NCBI GenBank assembly: GCA_944392655.1
Contig: CALXXL010000003.1
Location: forward strand, 62,001-126,000
Length of the DNA: 64,000 nucleotides
From: an uncultured Victivallaceae bacterium
GTDB taxonomy: Bacteria; Verrucomicrobiota; Lentisphaeria; Victivallales; Victivallaceae
Direction of reading: 5' to 3'
Shown here: positions 16,848 to 25,180 of the stretch, in pieces
Layout: each line of letters opens with the position of its first letter
Position numbering within the stretch: position 1 is the stretch's first letter
Notes under the pieces: generated by a model
What the model saw: only the letters and a program-made list of their open reading frames with translations
The model's database searches: none
Told to the model about the DNA's origin: nothing
Made by a program: the position numbers and the translations under genes

Positions 16848-18242
16848 TTATTTTTTAATTTCGGGCAGACTTGCGGCGATAACCGCCTGACCGTGACGTT
16901 TGAATTTTTCATCCGGGGTACGGAAAGTGATATTGGCGGCGAGTTCCGGGAATTCGGCTTCCAACACCTTGCGTGCTTCGTCGAGAATGATTTCCCCGCC
17001 CTGACCGGAAGTAACACGGCCGAGGATCAGCAGGTTCTTGATTTCGTAGAAGTCGGCGTAATGAGCGATAGCATATCCGAAGCAAACGCCGATGGAGCGA
17101 TAGATTGCCGCGGCGCGCTGATCGTTCTGAGTCATAAGTTCCTGTACTTTAACCAGTCGTTCCGGGAATTTCATTTCAGCCGGGAAGTTGAGTCCGGCGA
17201 ACGGAGCGAGACGGGCAACCGCCTGCTGGGAGAAGTACTGTGCGCCGCAACCGATATCTCCGGACCATTCGTCCACCGGAGCGTTATCGCGGTAATCGAT
17301 CGGAGCGAACGCGAGTTCGTTAAGCCAGTCAGTGATATTGCCCTGCAAATTGACATAACCGACCGCTTCGCTGGTACCCATGGAGAGCCCGAGAACGCCG
17401 TTGGAGTTCATGCTCATCGCGCCGGCGAGTGCGGTAACTTCGCCGTCGTTGGCAACGATAACCGGCACTTTGTACTCTTCCTGGATTTCGTCAAAGATGG
17501 AGACGATATACTTGGCGAAATCTTCCTTACTGATACCGCGGAAGAGGGAAGCGAGTCTGGGCTGATTGTTCACATATACACCGGCGGCGGAACCGCCGAT
17601 AGCGTCAACGCGCGGCAGTTTTTCCGCGGCGCGGCGGATGGAGTCGCGGATACCCTGACGATGATATTCCGGATTCTTTTCGAAGTAAGGATTCCATTCA
17701 ACTTCTTCGGTATGAACCACTTTACCGTCGATAACCGCAGCGCATTTACGGTCGGAACCGCCGAGGTCGAAGCCGATGCGGCAGCCGTCGAGGTGTCCAC
17801 CGAGCTTCATCTGGATTTCGTGGGATTCCGGAGCATCTTCCAACGCGCAGCTTTTGATAGCGAACGGTTTGCCGTAGATAACCTGGCCCATGATATTGTG
17901 GTCGAAGCTGCGTTCGCCGTCTTCGCTGTAAATTTTAGCGAGGTCATTGGCGAGAGCTTCGCATCCGGCGATAGTCACTTCATAACCGCCCTTCATCCAG
18001 AGCAGGAATTTTACCAGGCGTTCAACATATTTGATATTGACCGCGGCATACTCTCCTTCGTGCGGGAAGATAGTGGTTTTGCAGGTAGAAACGGTACCGT
18101 TGCTGCGACGCAGAGCGATAACGATATCCTGTTTGGCAAAGCACTTTTCCACTTCCTGCCGGTAAGCGCGGTTCCAGAGAACAGCGGGGCAGAAATCGGG
18201 ATCCAGTTCCGGACGAACCTTCGGGGCAATGGTGAAATTCAT
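16848..18242 (-). CDS. ROK-family sugar kinase
   Basis: 464 residues from ATG 18242, AGGAG 8 bp upstream. A ~150-residue N-terminal region without a helix-turn-helix precedes the ROK ATPase core, which starts at CRIGFDLGGSDRKCAAV. Further motifs: GGSAAGVYV, VIVANDGEVTALAGA and the nucleotide-site GLSMGTSEAVGYV. The usual ROK zinc-site cysteines are reduced to a single GDIGCGAQYF stretch. It should phosphorylate a hexose or N-acetylhexosamine; coupling with nagA suggests GlcNAc or ManNAc, but this is inference. Length exceeds typical glucokinases (~300), the excess being the N-terminal region. Confidence 0.88.
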   Translation of the reverse strand: MNFTIAPKVRPELDPDFCPAVLWNRAYRQEVEKCFAKQDIVIALRRSNGTVSTCKTTIFPHEGEYAAVNIKYVERLVKFLLWMKGGYEVTIAGCEALANDLAKIYSEDGERSFDHNIMGQVIYGKPFAIKSCALEDAPESHEIQMKLGGHLDGCRIGFDLGGSDRKCAAVIDGKVVHTEEVEWNPYFEKNPEYHRQGIRDSIRRAAEKLPRVDAIGGSAAGVYVNNQPRLASLFRGISKEDFAKYIVSIFDEIQEEYKVPVIVANDGEVTALAGAMSMNSNGVLGLSMGTSEAVGYVNLQGNITDWLNELAFAPIDYRDNAPVDEWSGDIGCGAQYFSQQAVARLAPFAGLNFPAEMKFPERLVKVQELMTQNDQRAAAIYRSIGVCFGYAIAHYADFYEIKNLLILGRVTSGQGGEIILDEARKVLEAEFPELAANITFRTPDEKFKRHGQAVIAASLPEIKK

Positions 18243-18310
18243 CAAAAGACTCCTTTTTTATTTGATTTTATTTGTCTGTTACGCTTATTTTTATATACTA
18301 GCACCTTATA

Positions 18311-18338
18311 AATATAAATCATCTTTTGAATTAGGCAA
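18311..18338 (-). promoter_or_regulatory. Putative ROK-nagA promoter
   Basis: Minus strand TTGCCT (18338-18333), 16 bp, TATATT (18316-18311), about 70 bp before the ROK start. Confidence 0.6.
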
Positions 18339-18426
18339 GCGTAAAAACGGCTTTTTATCGCCAAACTGAGCTTTTTCGGAAAGTATGACAGAAATCGGAG
18401 AGCTTTGCGGTTTTGCCGCTTGAATA

Positions 18427-18455
18427 TTGCGAATCAGACTACTATATTCTATTAT
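18427..18455 (+). promoter_or_regulatory. Putative promoter of the mannonate operon
   Basis: TTGCGA (18427-18432), 17 bp, TATTAT (18450-18455); predicted start near 18462, ~27 nt before the SDR ATG. It diverges from the ROK promoter across a 243-bp region in which I see no further clear operator. Confidence 0.55.
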
Positions 18456-18488
18456 TTAACAAACAATTCATTATAGGGAGAATAAGCC

Positions 18489-19283
18489 ATGGGGTGTAAA
18501 CTGTTTGATTTATCCGGCAAAACGGCGGTAATAACCGGAGCCGGTGGAGTTCTGGCGGGGGCGTTGACGGGTTATCTGGCGGCTGAGGGGGTAAAGATTG
18601 CGGCGCTGGACTTGCGGGAAGACGCGATTGAACCGCGCGCGGGAGTAACGCCATACAAGTGCAATGTTCTGGACGAGGAAAATCTTGCGCAGGTTTATGA
18701 CAGCGTGATGGAAAAGTTTGGCCGGGTGGACATCCTTATCAACGGTGCCGGCGGCAATATGCCCGGGGCGACAATCGCGCCGGATCAGACGATTTTTGAC
18801 CTAAAGTCATCTGATTACAGCAAAGTATTGGATTTGAATTTAAAAGGCACGCTTCTGCCGACGCTCACCTTTGCCAGAGCGATGAAAGAGCAGAAGTATG
18901 GAGTAATCATCAACTTTTCGAGCATGGCGGCGACTCAGCCTTTAACGCGGGTAGTCGGGTACGGCAATGCGAAAGCGGCGATTGACAATCTGACTCGTTT
19001 TCTGGCGGTGGAGATGGCAACCAAGTTTTCGCCGAAGATCCGGGTAAATGCGATTGCCCCCGGTTTTTTCGTCACCAATCAGAACCGCACACTGCTCACC
19101 ACTCCGGACGGTGGCTACACACCGCGTGGTGAAAGCGTAATCAACAAAACTCCGCAGCGCCGGTTTGGCAATCCGGAGGAAATTTTCGGTTGTATTCACT
19201 ATTTAATCAGCGATGCGGCGGAGTTTGTCACCGGAACCATCATTCCGGTGGACGGCGGCTTTTCCGCCTTTTCGGGGGTGTAG
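18489..19283 (+). CDS. Short-chain dehydrogenase, probable D-mannonate oxidoreductase (fructuronate reductase)
   Basis: 264 residues. Classical SDR features are present: nucleotide motif TGAGGVLAGALTG near residue 18, D39-type acidic residue in ALDLRE (NAD preference), INGAGG, the catalytic Ser in INFSSMAA, YGNAK (Tyr and Lys of the active site) and a C-terminal PVDGGFSAF. The gene lies 3 bp before uxuA and shares its promoter, so the reaction is most likely D-fructuronate to D-mannonate, as in SDR-type UxuB enzymes. That assignment rests on context. GGGAG precedes the ATG. Confidence 0.85.
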   Translation: MGCKLFDLSGKTAVITGAGGVLAGALTGYLAAEGVKIAALDLREDAIEPRAGVTPYKCNVLDEENLAQVYDSVMEKFGRVDILINGAGGNMPGATIAPDQTIFDLKSSDYSKVLDLNLKGTLLPTLTFARAMKEQKYGVIINFSSMAATQPLTRVVGYGNAKAAIDNLTRFLAVEMATKFSPKIRVNAIAPGFFVTNQNRTLLTTPDGGYTPRGESVINKTPQRRFGNPEEIFGCIHYLISDAAEFVTGTIIPVDGGFSAFSGV

Positions 19284-19286
19284 ACG

Positions 19287-20477
19287 ATGTTCATGGAACC
19301 GACAATGCGCTGGTACGGGCCGGAAGATCAGGTACCGTTGTCCTTTATCCGCCAGGCAGGCTGCACCGGAGTGGTAACTTCGCTGCATCAGATTCCCTAT
19401 GGGGAGAAGTGGAGTGAAGAGGCTATCCGTGAGCGGCAAATGGCAGTAGACAAAGCCGGAATGACCTGGAGTGTAGTGGAGAGCCTGCCGGTGCATGAGG
19501 ATATAAAACTGCGCCGCGGCAATTACCGGGAATATCTGGACAACTACAAAGATTCGCTGCGTAATCTCGGCAAATGCGGCATAAAGGTGGTCACCTACAA
19601 TTTCATGCCGGTGCTGGACTGGGTGCGTACCGATCTTCACTACCGTCTGCCGGACGGGAGTGAAGCGCTGTATTTCAACTGCAAAGAGTTTGCGGCCTTT
19701 GAGCTGTTCATACTGGAACGGACTGGTGCGGAGAGCGATTACAAGCCGGAAGAGATTGCCCGGGCGAAAGAGTTTTTTGACGGATTGAGTCTATCGCAGC
19801 GCAATGCGCTGTCTGAGAACATCATCAACAACTTTCCCGGCTTCAAAGGGGTATCATTAAATGACATCCGCGCCATGCTGGCCGGCTATAAAGATATTAC
19901 AGAGCCGGTTCTGCGGGAAAATCTGCGGCTGTTTCTGGAAGAGATAACCCCGGTATGTGAAGAGTACGGCATTGTTATGACGATTCATCCGGACGATCCT
20001 CCGCGTTCAATACTTGGACTGCCGCGTATTTTCAGTACATTGTCTGATATAAAATGGCTTTTGTCGGTCAATACATCCAGAGCAAACGGCGTCTGCTTCT
20101 GTTCCGGAAGTTTCTCCGGACGGTTAGATAACGACATTCTGGCGATGTTTGATGCCTGCGCCGACCGTGTCGGTTTTCTCCATCTCCGCAGTACGGAACA
20201 TCTGGCCAACGGTGATTTTTTTGAAGCCAACCATCTGGAAGGGGTTGTCGACATGTACGCGCTGGTCAAGCGTATAATTGAAGAGCAGCTGCGCCGTCAG
20301 GTCAACAACCGCAGTGACTGGAAGATTCCTTTCCGTCCGGATCATGGTCATGTCATGCTGGACGATCTGGCCAAGCCTCCGGTAGCGAACCCCGGTTACA
20401 GTGCGATCGGGCGGCTGAAAGGGCTGGCGGAACTGCGTGGTCTTGAGCTTGGGATAATGCGTTCTATCAGGATGTGA
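19287..20477 (+). CDS. uxuA: Mannonate dehydratase
   Basis: 396 residues. It dehydrates D-mannonate to 2-keto-3-deoxygluconate. The N-terminus MEPTMRWYGP, FMPVLDWVRTDL, the metal-site HPDDPPR, NGVCFCSGS, HLRST and PDHGHVMLDDL match UxuA closely, with His and Cys ligands kept. Conserved homologues begin at the second Met (ATG 19293); ATG 19287 has GGGGG about 8 bp upstream and may be the real start. No KdgK/KdgA follow, so the lower pathway is encoded elsewhere. Confidence 0.95.
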   Translation: MFMEPTMRWYGPEDQVPLSFIRQAGCTGVVTSLHQIPYGEKWSEEAIRERQMAVDKAGMTWSVVESLPVHEDIKLRRGNYREYLDNYKDSLRNLGKCGIKVVTYNFMPVLDWVRTDLHYRLPDGSEALYFNCKEFAAFELFILERTGAESDYKPEEIARAKEFFDGLSLSQRNALSENIINNFPGFKGVSLNDIRAMLAGYKDITEPVLRENLRLFLEEITPVCEEYGIVMTIHPDDPPRSILGLPRIFSTLSDIKWLLSVNTSRANGVCFCSGSFSGRLDNDILAMFDACADRVGFLHLRSTEHLANGDFFEANHLEGVVDMYALVKRIIEEQLRRQVNNRSDWKIPFRPDHGHVMLDDLAKPPVANPGYSAIGRLKGLAELRGLELGIMRSIRM

Positions 20478-20481
20478 AAAA

Positions 20482-21396
20482 TTAGTAACGTCTTCCCACG
20501 CCGACTCCGGCGACCTTGCATCCGGTTACGAGGCAGTGAACGCCGCGCATCTGGGTAAACAGGCAGGTTGCCGGGGTGAGCCATCCGAGGAATATCATGG
20601 CGACAAAGAATCTTGCCGCCATAGCGTAATTTATCTCATAATCATCTTCGTCGTCATTTTTAACCAATACCAGTCCATAAAACCACATTCCCAAAGTCTG
20701 GGCAAAATATCCCAGAGAGAAAATGTAGTAAAATATGGCCAATACCGCCCACCCCATGGTAACGAGAGTCATATCGGCTCTTAATTCACGCATGGAATAA
20801 GCAGTTCTGGTCTGAGTTTCCCGGTTGTAGACCACCAGTTTCAGATCTCCGGAGGTAGGATTTTCGGCTATTTCAAAGAATTGCCCTCTCGCCGGATCGT
20901 CATGCCCGATCATATCGAAAGCCTCACCGTGGTTGATGGATGGAGCATACTCCCAGCGTCTTCCACTCCACCGTTCGACTTCACCATCGTCCCACTTCAT
21001 AAATATGACGGTTCCCCATGCGGCGATGAGAAGAATCAGCAGTATCAACAGGTCAAACATCGCGGCGAGAATTCTAAGCCCCAGGTTGCCGCTGACAATA
21101 TTCATTTCGCGGACAAAAGCGGTATTTTTATCATTACTTCCGGTCAGGGATGAATCCACTCTACGGTGGTACTCATAATCCGTCTCTCCACGCCGGCGGG
21201 TCAACTTTTCCGGAGCCGTTCTTACGAAAGCGTTTTTAAGAGACTGATGAGTTCCTGCGGGTGAGAATGTTGCCAGCATATTATTACGGATCATTGTATC
21301 GCGGGTAATAACGCCATCCTTGATCAGCTGCAAAACCGCATCCTGTTCAACTGGCCCTATCTCTTTACCTGTTCTGTCTTTATAAATATAACGCAT
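20482..21396 (-). CDS. GYF_2-RDD membrane protein of unknown function
   Basis: 304 residues. Residues 1-50 (YIYKDRTGKEIGPVEQDAV, then DGVITRDTMIRNN) match the bacterial GYF_2 domain, a peptide-binding module. Residues ~105-300 contain an RDD-type membrane region, beginning GLRILAAMFDLLILLILLI and including two to three more helices and the LGMWFYGLVLV stretch. A ~75-residue loop between helices is likely extracytoplasmic. Such fusions are common in PVC bacteria but have no defined role. It converges with uxuA (4-bp gap) and diverges from trxA. The ribosome site is weak (ACGGGAA). Confidence 0.8.
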   Translation of the reverse strand: MRYIYKDRTGKEIGPVEQDAVLQLIKDGVITRDTMIRNNMLATFSPAGTHQSLKNAFVRTAPEKLTRRRGETDYEYHRRVDSSLTGSNDKNTAFVREMNIVSGNLGLRILAAMFDLLILLILLIAAWGTVIFMKWDDGEVERWSGRRWEYAPSINHGEAFDMIGHDDPARGQFFEIAENPTSGDLKLVVYNRETQTRTAYSMRELRADMTLVTMGWAVLAIFYYIFSLGYFAQTLGMWFYGLVLVKNDDEDDYEINYAMAARFFVAMIFLGWLTPATCLFTQMRGVHCLVTGCKVAGVGVGRRY

Positions 21397-21567
21397 ATTC
21401 CCGTCCGGTAATTGTTGTAAATCGATTTTTTAAGAAGATATATCCATAAACAGAAAAAATCAATCGGTTATATTTTCAAATTAAATAAAATATAGCAATA
21501 AAATTTGCTTTTTCGTCAAATACAGGGTCTATTATTGTTATTGTAATTAACCCAAGGAGGTAATATT

Positions 21568-21885
21568 ATGACTGTGATAAAAGAGCTTACCAAAGATAAT
21601 TTTGCTGAATCTATTGCCAAAGGGCTGGTATTAGTAGATTTCTGGGCGACCTGGTGCGGACCGTGCAAAATGATGCTGACGGTACTTGATCAGGTAGCGG
21701 CTGAATTGGATGACAGTGTAAGCGTCTGTAAATTCAATATAGATGAATCCACGCAGATTGCGGCGGACAACGGCGTAAGCACAGTACCGAGTTTCATCTT
21801 TTTTAAAGATGGAGTAAAAGTTCAGCAGCTGGTTGGGGTTCAGAGCAAGGCGAAACTGCTTGATGCGGTAAAAGCGCTGCAATAG
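21568..21885 (+). CDS. trxA: Thioredoxin
   Basis: 105 residues. The active site WCGPCK is intact, as are FWATWC, the buried Asp in LVDFW and the cis-proline stretch VSTVPSFIFF. It is a general cytoplasmic disulfide reductant. AAGGAGG lies 7 bp before the ATG. A TTGCTT...TCTATT/TATTAT promoter-like stretch lies about 21507-21540, with looser spacing than other promoters here. Monocistronic, with a terminator at 21907. Confidence 0.96.
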   Translation: MTVIKELTKDNFAESIAKGLVLVDFWATWCGPCKMMLTVLDQVAAELDDSVSVCKFNIDESTQIAADNGVSTVPSFIFFKDGVKVQQLVGVQSKAKLLDAVKALQ

Positions 21886-21906
21886 AAACTCCGCCATAAA
21901 AAAAAG

Positions 21907-21936
21907 AATGCCGCGAATTTTACGCGGCATTTTTTA
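21907..21936 (+). terminator. Rho-independent terminator of trxA
   Basis: Stem AATGCCGCG/CGCGGCATT with a 7-nt loop and a following T run; an A run on the other side makes it potentially bidirectional. Confidence 0.9.
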
Positions 21937-21950
21937 TAATAAAAACAAAA

Positions 21951-21983
21951 ACGGACAGGGATTTTTCATAATCCGCTGTCCGT
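21951..21983 (-). terminator. Rho-independent terminator of the alpha-galactosidase gene
   Basis: Stem ACGGACAG/CTGTCCGT; on the minus strand TTTTTGTTTTTATT follows. It begins 13 bp after the stop at 21997. Confidence 0.88.
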
Positions 21984-21996
21984 TTTTTATGCAGAA

Positions 21997-24006
21997 TTAT
22001 TTACTGTACTTGAACATTGCGAAACCGGCGGCTTCAGGAATGGTTACGCGCCATTTGCCATCTTCAGCTTTAACGCAGCCATTTCCGGCAACGAGTTCAA
22101 ATTCAGCAGTGACATCAACGCCCGGCAGATCGATTAAGTCATAATCCAGGGAGCATCCGTACTCACGGTATACGATTATCATGCCTGCATTTTCGCGGCG
22201 TGACCAGAATCCGGTAAATGCCCGGCCGTCCGGTTCCGCGCCGATGGGGATAATATCTCCGGCAAAGATATCGCTGCGGTATTTCTTATGGAGTTCGACC
22301 ATTTCGGTGATATCGCTGGCGCACTCGTCATTGAGTTGAGATGGAGCGAACCACAAAAGCGGATTGGCGAACATGGCCACCGCCGCCCAGTACTTCTGGC
22401 TGTAACAGTTCGGCATCACGTGATATGATTTATTTTTGCGGTAGAACTCTTCGTTGAACATGCCGCGATTTGGCACTTCAACCTGCAAAAGTTGAAGTCT
22501 GGTGTATTTGGCAAGCCGCCAGATAGATTTCAGAGTTTTTTCCGGATGATAACCTATTCCTACCGAAAGGCCGATATAGCGGTTTTCCAGGAAGATATTG
22601 CCGTATTCGAGGAAATAGAAATATCCGCCGCGCTGACCATTGGTAACGTCGAGGTTAAAGAATATTTCGCCGTTGGAGGCATTGCGTGCCTTGGTAAAAA
22701 TCTTTTCAACGTTGCGTTCGGATTCATACGAGCGCAGCATCATTGCGTCGATTTTAAAGAAGTTGAATCCGCATTCGTTATGATATTTGATCACCATATC
22801 GGCGAACGACTCCCAGTCGATATAGTCGAGATTGCATGATGGCGCCGTCCAGAGAGCCAGATCGATATTGTTCTCTTCAGCGGTCTTCACCATCGGTTCA
22901 AAAGTTCCGTTCAATCTGGTAGTGGAGATATCCCAGAACTTGCGGGTCAAATGGAAGTTGCCGCCCATCATATCCCACAATCCGCGTCCGTGCTGCCATC
23001 CGTCGTCGATCTGATAGCAATCGGCTCCGAGCTTGGCAGCAGCTTTGATTTCATCGATCAGGAACGCTTCAGATACCCGTTTGGGGAAGTCGCAGCATCC
23101 CCATGGGTTAACCATCACGGCATGATCCTGCGGCCGTTCATGATAGCGTGTTTTCATATAGTTGAATACCGCGGTGCGCCGTTCCATATCGTCGTTGAAG
23201 AGAATGATGATATGGCGGTAACTGCGATATGTCTCATTTGGTTTGATCTCGTGCGGAGCTACGCCCCAGCAGCATGAGCGGATCCGGTTGTTACCGGTAA
23301 AATAGAAATCGAAATTTTCCATATCGCGTCTTTCGGGAGAAGGCGGAGCTTCCTGGAGGAAGACGAAGCCGTATCCGTTATCGGCGTTGGAGCAGTAAAG
23401 CAGGTTACCGTTGGTATTTTCTTTGACGTCGAAGTGTTCAAACACCTGAACGTCGTTGTCGTCAGTGCGTCCCATAAATTCGACTGCGTCAAAGCGGTTG
23501 ATATCGTCACCGGGTATTACAGCGTCAACCGAGCAGTAGTGGGGGCCGTTGGTGGCGCGGTTTTCGCGGCAGCGCAAAAGTTCGCGATATGTCCAGTAAA
23601 CGTTGGGATTGACAGCGGGAGTGATATAGTTGCGCACCGCGATAGCCGGAAGTTCCGGATATATGATATATTCGCGCAGATATATAATCTCCTCATTCGG
23701 CTCATTGATTTTTATCGTCACCCTGACATGTTCATTATCATACAGTGAATTCTGAACTGGTTCGGCCTTAATCTCTTCGATATGGAATACCACATTATTC
23801 AATCCTGGCATATTGTAGCCCATATAGTTGAAATCGATCTCTCCGGTGGGTTTAACCAGTTCCCGGTTATGGCGTAAATCCTTAAGCGATATGGTCTCCG
23901 GATAGCCGTTGGCGATATTCAGCGTCCGTTCAATAGCCGCATTGCCGATCACCAGTTTCTCATCATTCCACCTGACATAAATATCCTTATACTTCAGTTC
24001 ACCCAT
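21997..24006 (-). CDS. GH36/GH27-clan alpha-galactosidase-like glycoside hydrolase
   Basis: 669 residues, no signal peptide seen, so probably cytoplasmic. An N-terminal beta-sandwich (~1-290) precedes the clan GH-D barrel. GADCYQIDDGWQ marks the start of the barrel, and the nucleophile Asp lies in FFKIDAM. A C-terminal beta domain (~600-669) ends with PEAAGFAMFKY. Substrate may be an alpha-galactoside or alpha-N-acetylgalactosaminide; the sequence does not settle which. It is monocistronic with a TTGTAT-16-TATTAT promoter at 24087-24060. Confidence 0.88.
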   Translation of the reverse strand: MGELKYKDIYVRWNDEKLVIGNAAIERTLNIANGYPETISLKDLRHNRELVKPTGEIDFNYMGYNMPGLNNVVFHIEEIKAEPVQNSLYDNEHVRVTIKINEPNEEIIYLREYIIYPELPAIAVRNYITPAVNPNVYWTYRELLRCRENRATNGPHYCSVDAVIPGDDINRFDAVEFMGRTDDNDVQVFEHFDVKENTNGNLLYCSNADNGYGFVFLQEAPPSPERRDMENFDFYFTGNNRIRSCCWGVAPHEIKPNETYRSYRHIIILFNDDMERRTAVFNYMKTRYHERPQDHAVMVNPWGCCDFPKRVSEAFLIDEIKAAAKLGADCYQIDDGWQHGRGLWDMMGGNFHLTRKFWDISTTRLNGTFEPMVKTAEENNIDLALWTAPSCNLDYIDWESFADMVIKYHNECGFNFFKIDAMMLRSYESERNVEKIFTKARNASNGEIFFNLDVTNGQRGGYFYFLEYGNIFLENRYIGLSVGIGYHPEKTLKSIWRLAKYTRLQLLQVEVPNRGMFNEEFYRKNKSYHVMPNCYSQKYWAAVAMFANPLLWFAPSQLNDECASDITEMVELHKKYRSDIFAGDIIPIGAEPDGRAFTGFWSRRENAGMIIVYREYGCSLDYDLIDLPGVDVTAEFELVAGNGCVKAEDGKWRVTIPEAAGFAMFKYSK

Positions 24007-24059
24007 TCTGAAAACTCCGTATTCAATTACATAAACAATAAAAAAATCACATTCTTATA

Positions 24060-24087
24060 ATAATAGCTCTGCAAGAGTGAAATACAA
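24060..24087 (-). promoter_or_regulatory. Putative alpha-galactosidase promoter
   Basis: Minus strand TTGTAT (24087-24082), 16 bp, TATTAT (24065-24060), 54 bp before the start codon. It lies back to back with the divergent promoter at 24089. Confidence 0.55.
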
Positions 24088-24088
24088 G

Positions 24089-24116
24089 TTGCAAAAAAGC
24101 ACTATTGTGCTATTTT
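24089..24116 (+). promoter_or_regulatory. Putative promoter of the YcxB-like operon, possibly giving a leaderless message
   Basis: TTGCAA (24089-24094), 16 bp, TATTTT (24111-24116). AGCAC-TATT-GTGCT (24098-24111) is an inverted repeat between the boxes. The expected transcription start (24122-24126) coincides with the ATG at 24126, and no Shine-Dalgarno sequence precedes that ATG. Confidence 0.5.
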
Positions 24117-24125
24117 ATCTTCATT

Positions 24126-24647
24126 ATGAAATTCAAACAAAAACTCAGTGAAGCGGATCACCGCTATATATTCAAGCTGTTTCTGCGGCAGCGTTACCCG
24201 TGGTACATGCATATAATCATGTCGCTCATCGTGTGTGCGGCGGCGATAGTTCCTGCACAGCGTTACGGTCTCAACTCTCCGCAAACGGGGTCGATTCTGG
24301 CGATTGCGGCGGCCTACTTTCTTGTCACCGTATTTGTGGTACCGTGGATGCTGGAGCGCAAGGTAATGCGCCAGCTGAAGCGTTCAGTATCCTTCGGCAA
24401 AGAGCTGTCGTATGAAGCTGACCATTATGGAATCTGCTACACTGTGGCGGGTGGCAAGACCTACCAGCTGTACTGGAACAAACTTACTTCGGCCTATCTC
24501 ACATCGCGTGGAGTGCTGTTCTGGTTCGGGCGCAAAACGGGGATATTCATTTTTTCCGAATCATTCGGCTCGGAGAAGAGGTGGAATGAATTTCTGGAAG
24601 TGCTGTCACAGGAGAATATCCATCTTATTTCCAGGAAGTCATTATGA
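24126..24647 (+). CDS. YcxB-like membrane protein, first of a pair
   Basis: 173 residues from ATG 24126. Two membrane helices lie at about 24-45 and 55-80. A ~90-residue soluble C-terminal domain follows (ELSYEADHYGICYTVAGGK, then YQLYWNKLTSAYLTSRGVLF), matching the YcxB-like architecture. Function is unknown for the family. The gene overlaps the next by 4 bp (ATGA), and a third frame (AAC(3)-like) overlaps that one, so all three should be co-translated. The ATG at 24105 would need a start upstream of the predicted transcript and is rejected. Confidence 0.75.
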   Translation: MKFKQKLSEADHRYIFKLFLRQRYPWYMHIIMSLIVCAAAIVPAQRYGLNSPQTGSILAIAAAYFLVTVFVVPWMLERKVMRQLKRSVSFGKELSYEADHYGICYTVAGGKTYQLYWNKLTSAYLTSRGVLFWFGRKTGIFIFSESFGSEKRWNEFLEVLSQENIHLISRKSL

Positions 24648-25180
24648 TAAAACTGCGTCAGACAACGACTCCGGAAGAGGTGCGGGACGAGGTCGACTGC
24701 TGGTACGACCTTTTCATTAATAAGAAGATCTACCTGTGGCTTGGCGTAGCGTTTCTGGCGGGAGGTGGAATTCTGTTTTTCTACCGTGGTGGTGAGAGTA
24801 ACTCTCCCGGGCTGGTAATGCTGGTTTCCGCGATCATTTACATGTGCTACATGTTTCTCATCCGGCGGAGAATGACGGTAATGCAGCTGTTTCAGTCGCT
24901 GCGCAATTCGCCGGAATTCGGGCAGGAGGTGGAATATCTCATCAGCGATGCGGGGGAGATAACGCGCCGCTGTAACGGCAGAACCGGCACGCACAAGCTG
25001 TCCGACTTTAAAACCGCGTTGGAAACGCCTGAACTGCTGATGCTGTTTGTAAACCGCAGCGGCTGGCTTGCTTTCCGCCGGAGCGCCTTTGCTGATATCA
25101 AAGATTATCAAAAATTCATGGATTTAATTCAGAAATCCGGTATCTGTCTGATCAGGTGGGAGAATGATAGAAGCAAATGA
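24644..25180 (+). CDS. YcxB-like membrane protein, second of a pair
   Basis: 178 residues. Two membrane helices at about 30-46 and 56-74 (LWLGVAFLAGGGILFFY, LVMLVSAIIYMCYMFL) are followed by a soluble domain patterned like the previous protein's (FGQEVEYLISDAGEITRR, ALETPELLMLFVNRSGWLAF, FMDLIQKSGICLI). It seems a diverged paralogue created by tandem duplication. Translation is coupled by ATGA to the upstream gene, and its 3' end overlaps the next by 17 bp. Function unknown. Confidence 0.75.
   Translation: MIKLRQTTTPEEVRDEVDCWYDLFINKKIYLWLGVAFLAGGGILFFYRGGESNSPGLVMLVSAIIYMCYMFLIRRRMTVMQLFQSLRNSPEFGQEVEYLISDAGEITRRCNGRTGTHKLSDFKTALETPELLMLFVNRSGWLAFRRSAFADIKDYQKFMDLIQKSGICLIRWENDRSK

Noticed and set aside
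16650-18311. 553-codon open frame on the plus strand
   Set aside because: It lies antisense to the ROK kinase gene, whose motifs are clear; long antisense frames follow from the codon bias of the real gene.
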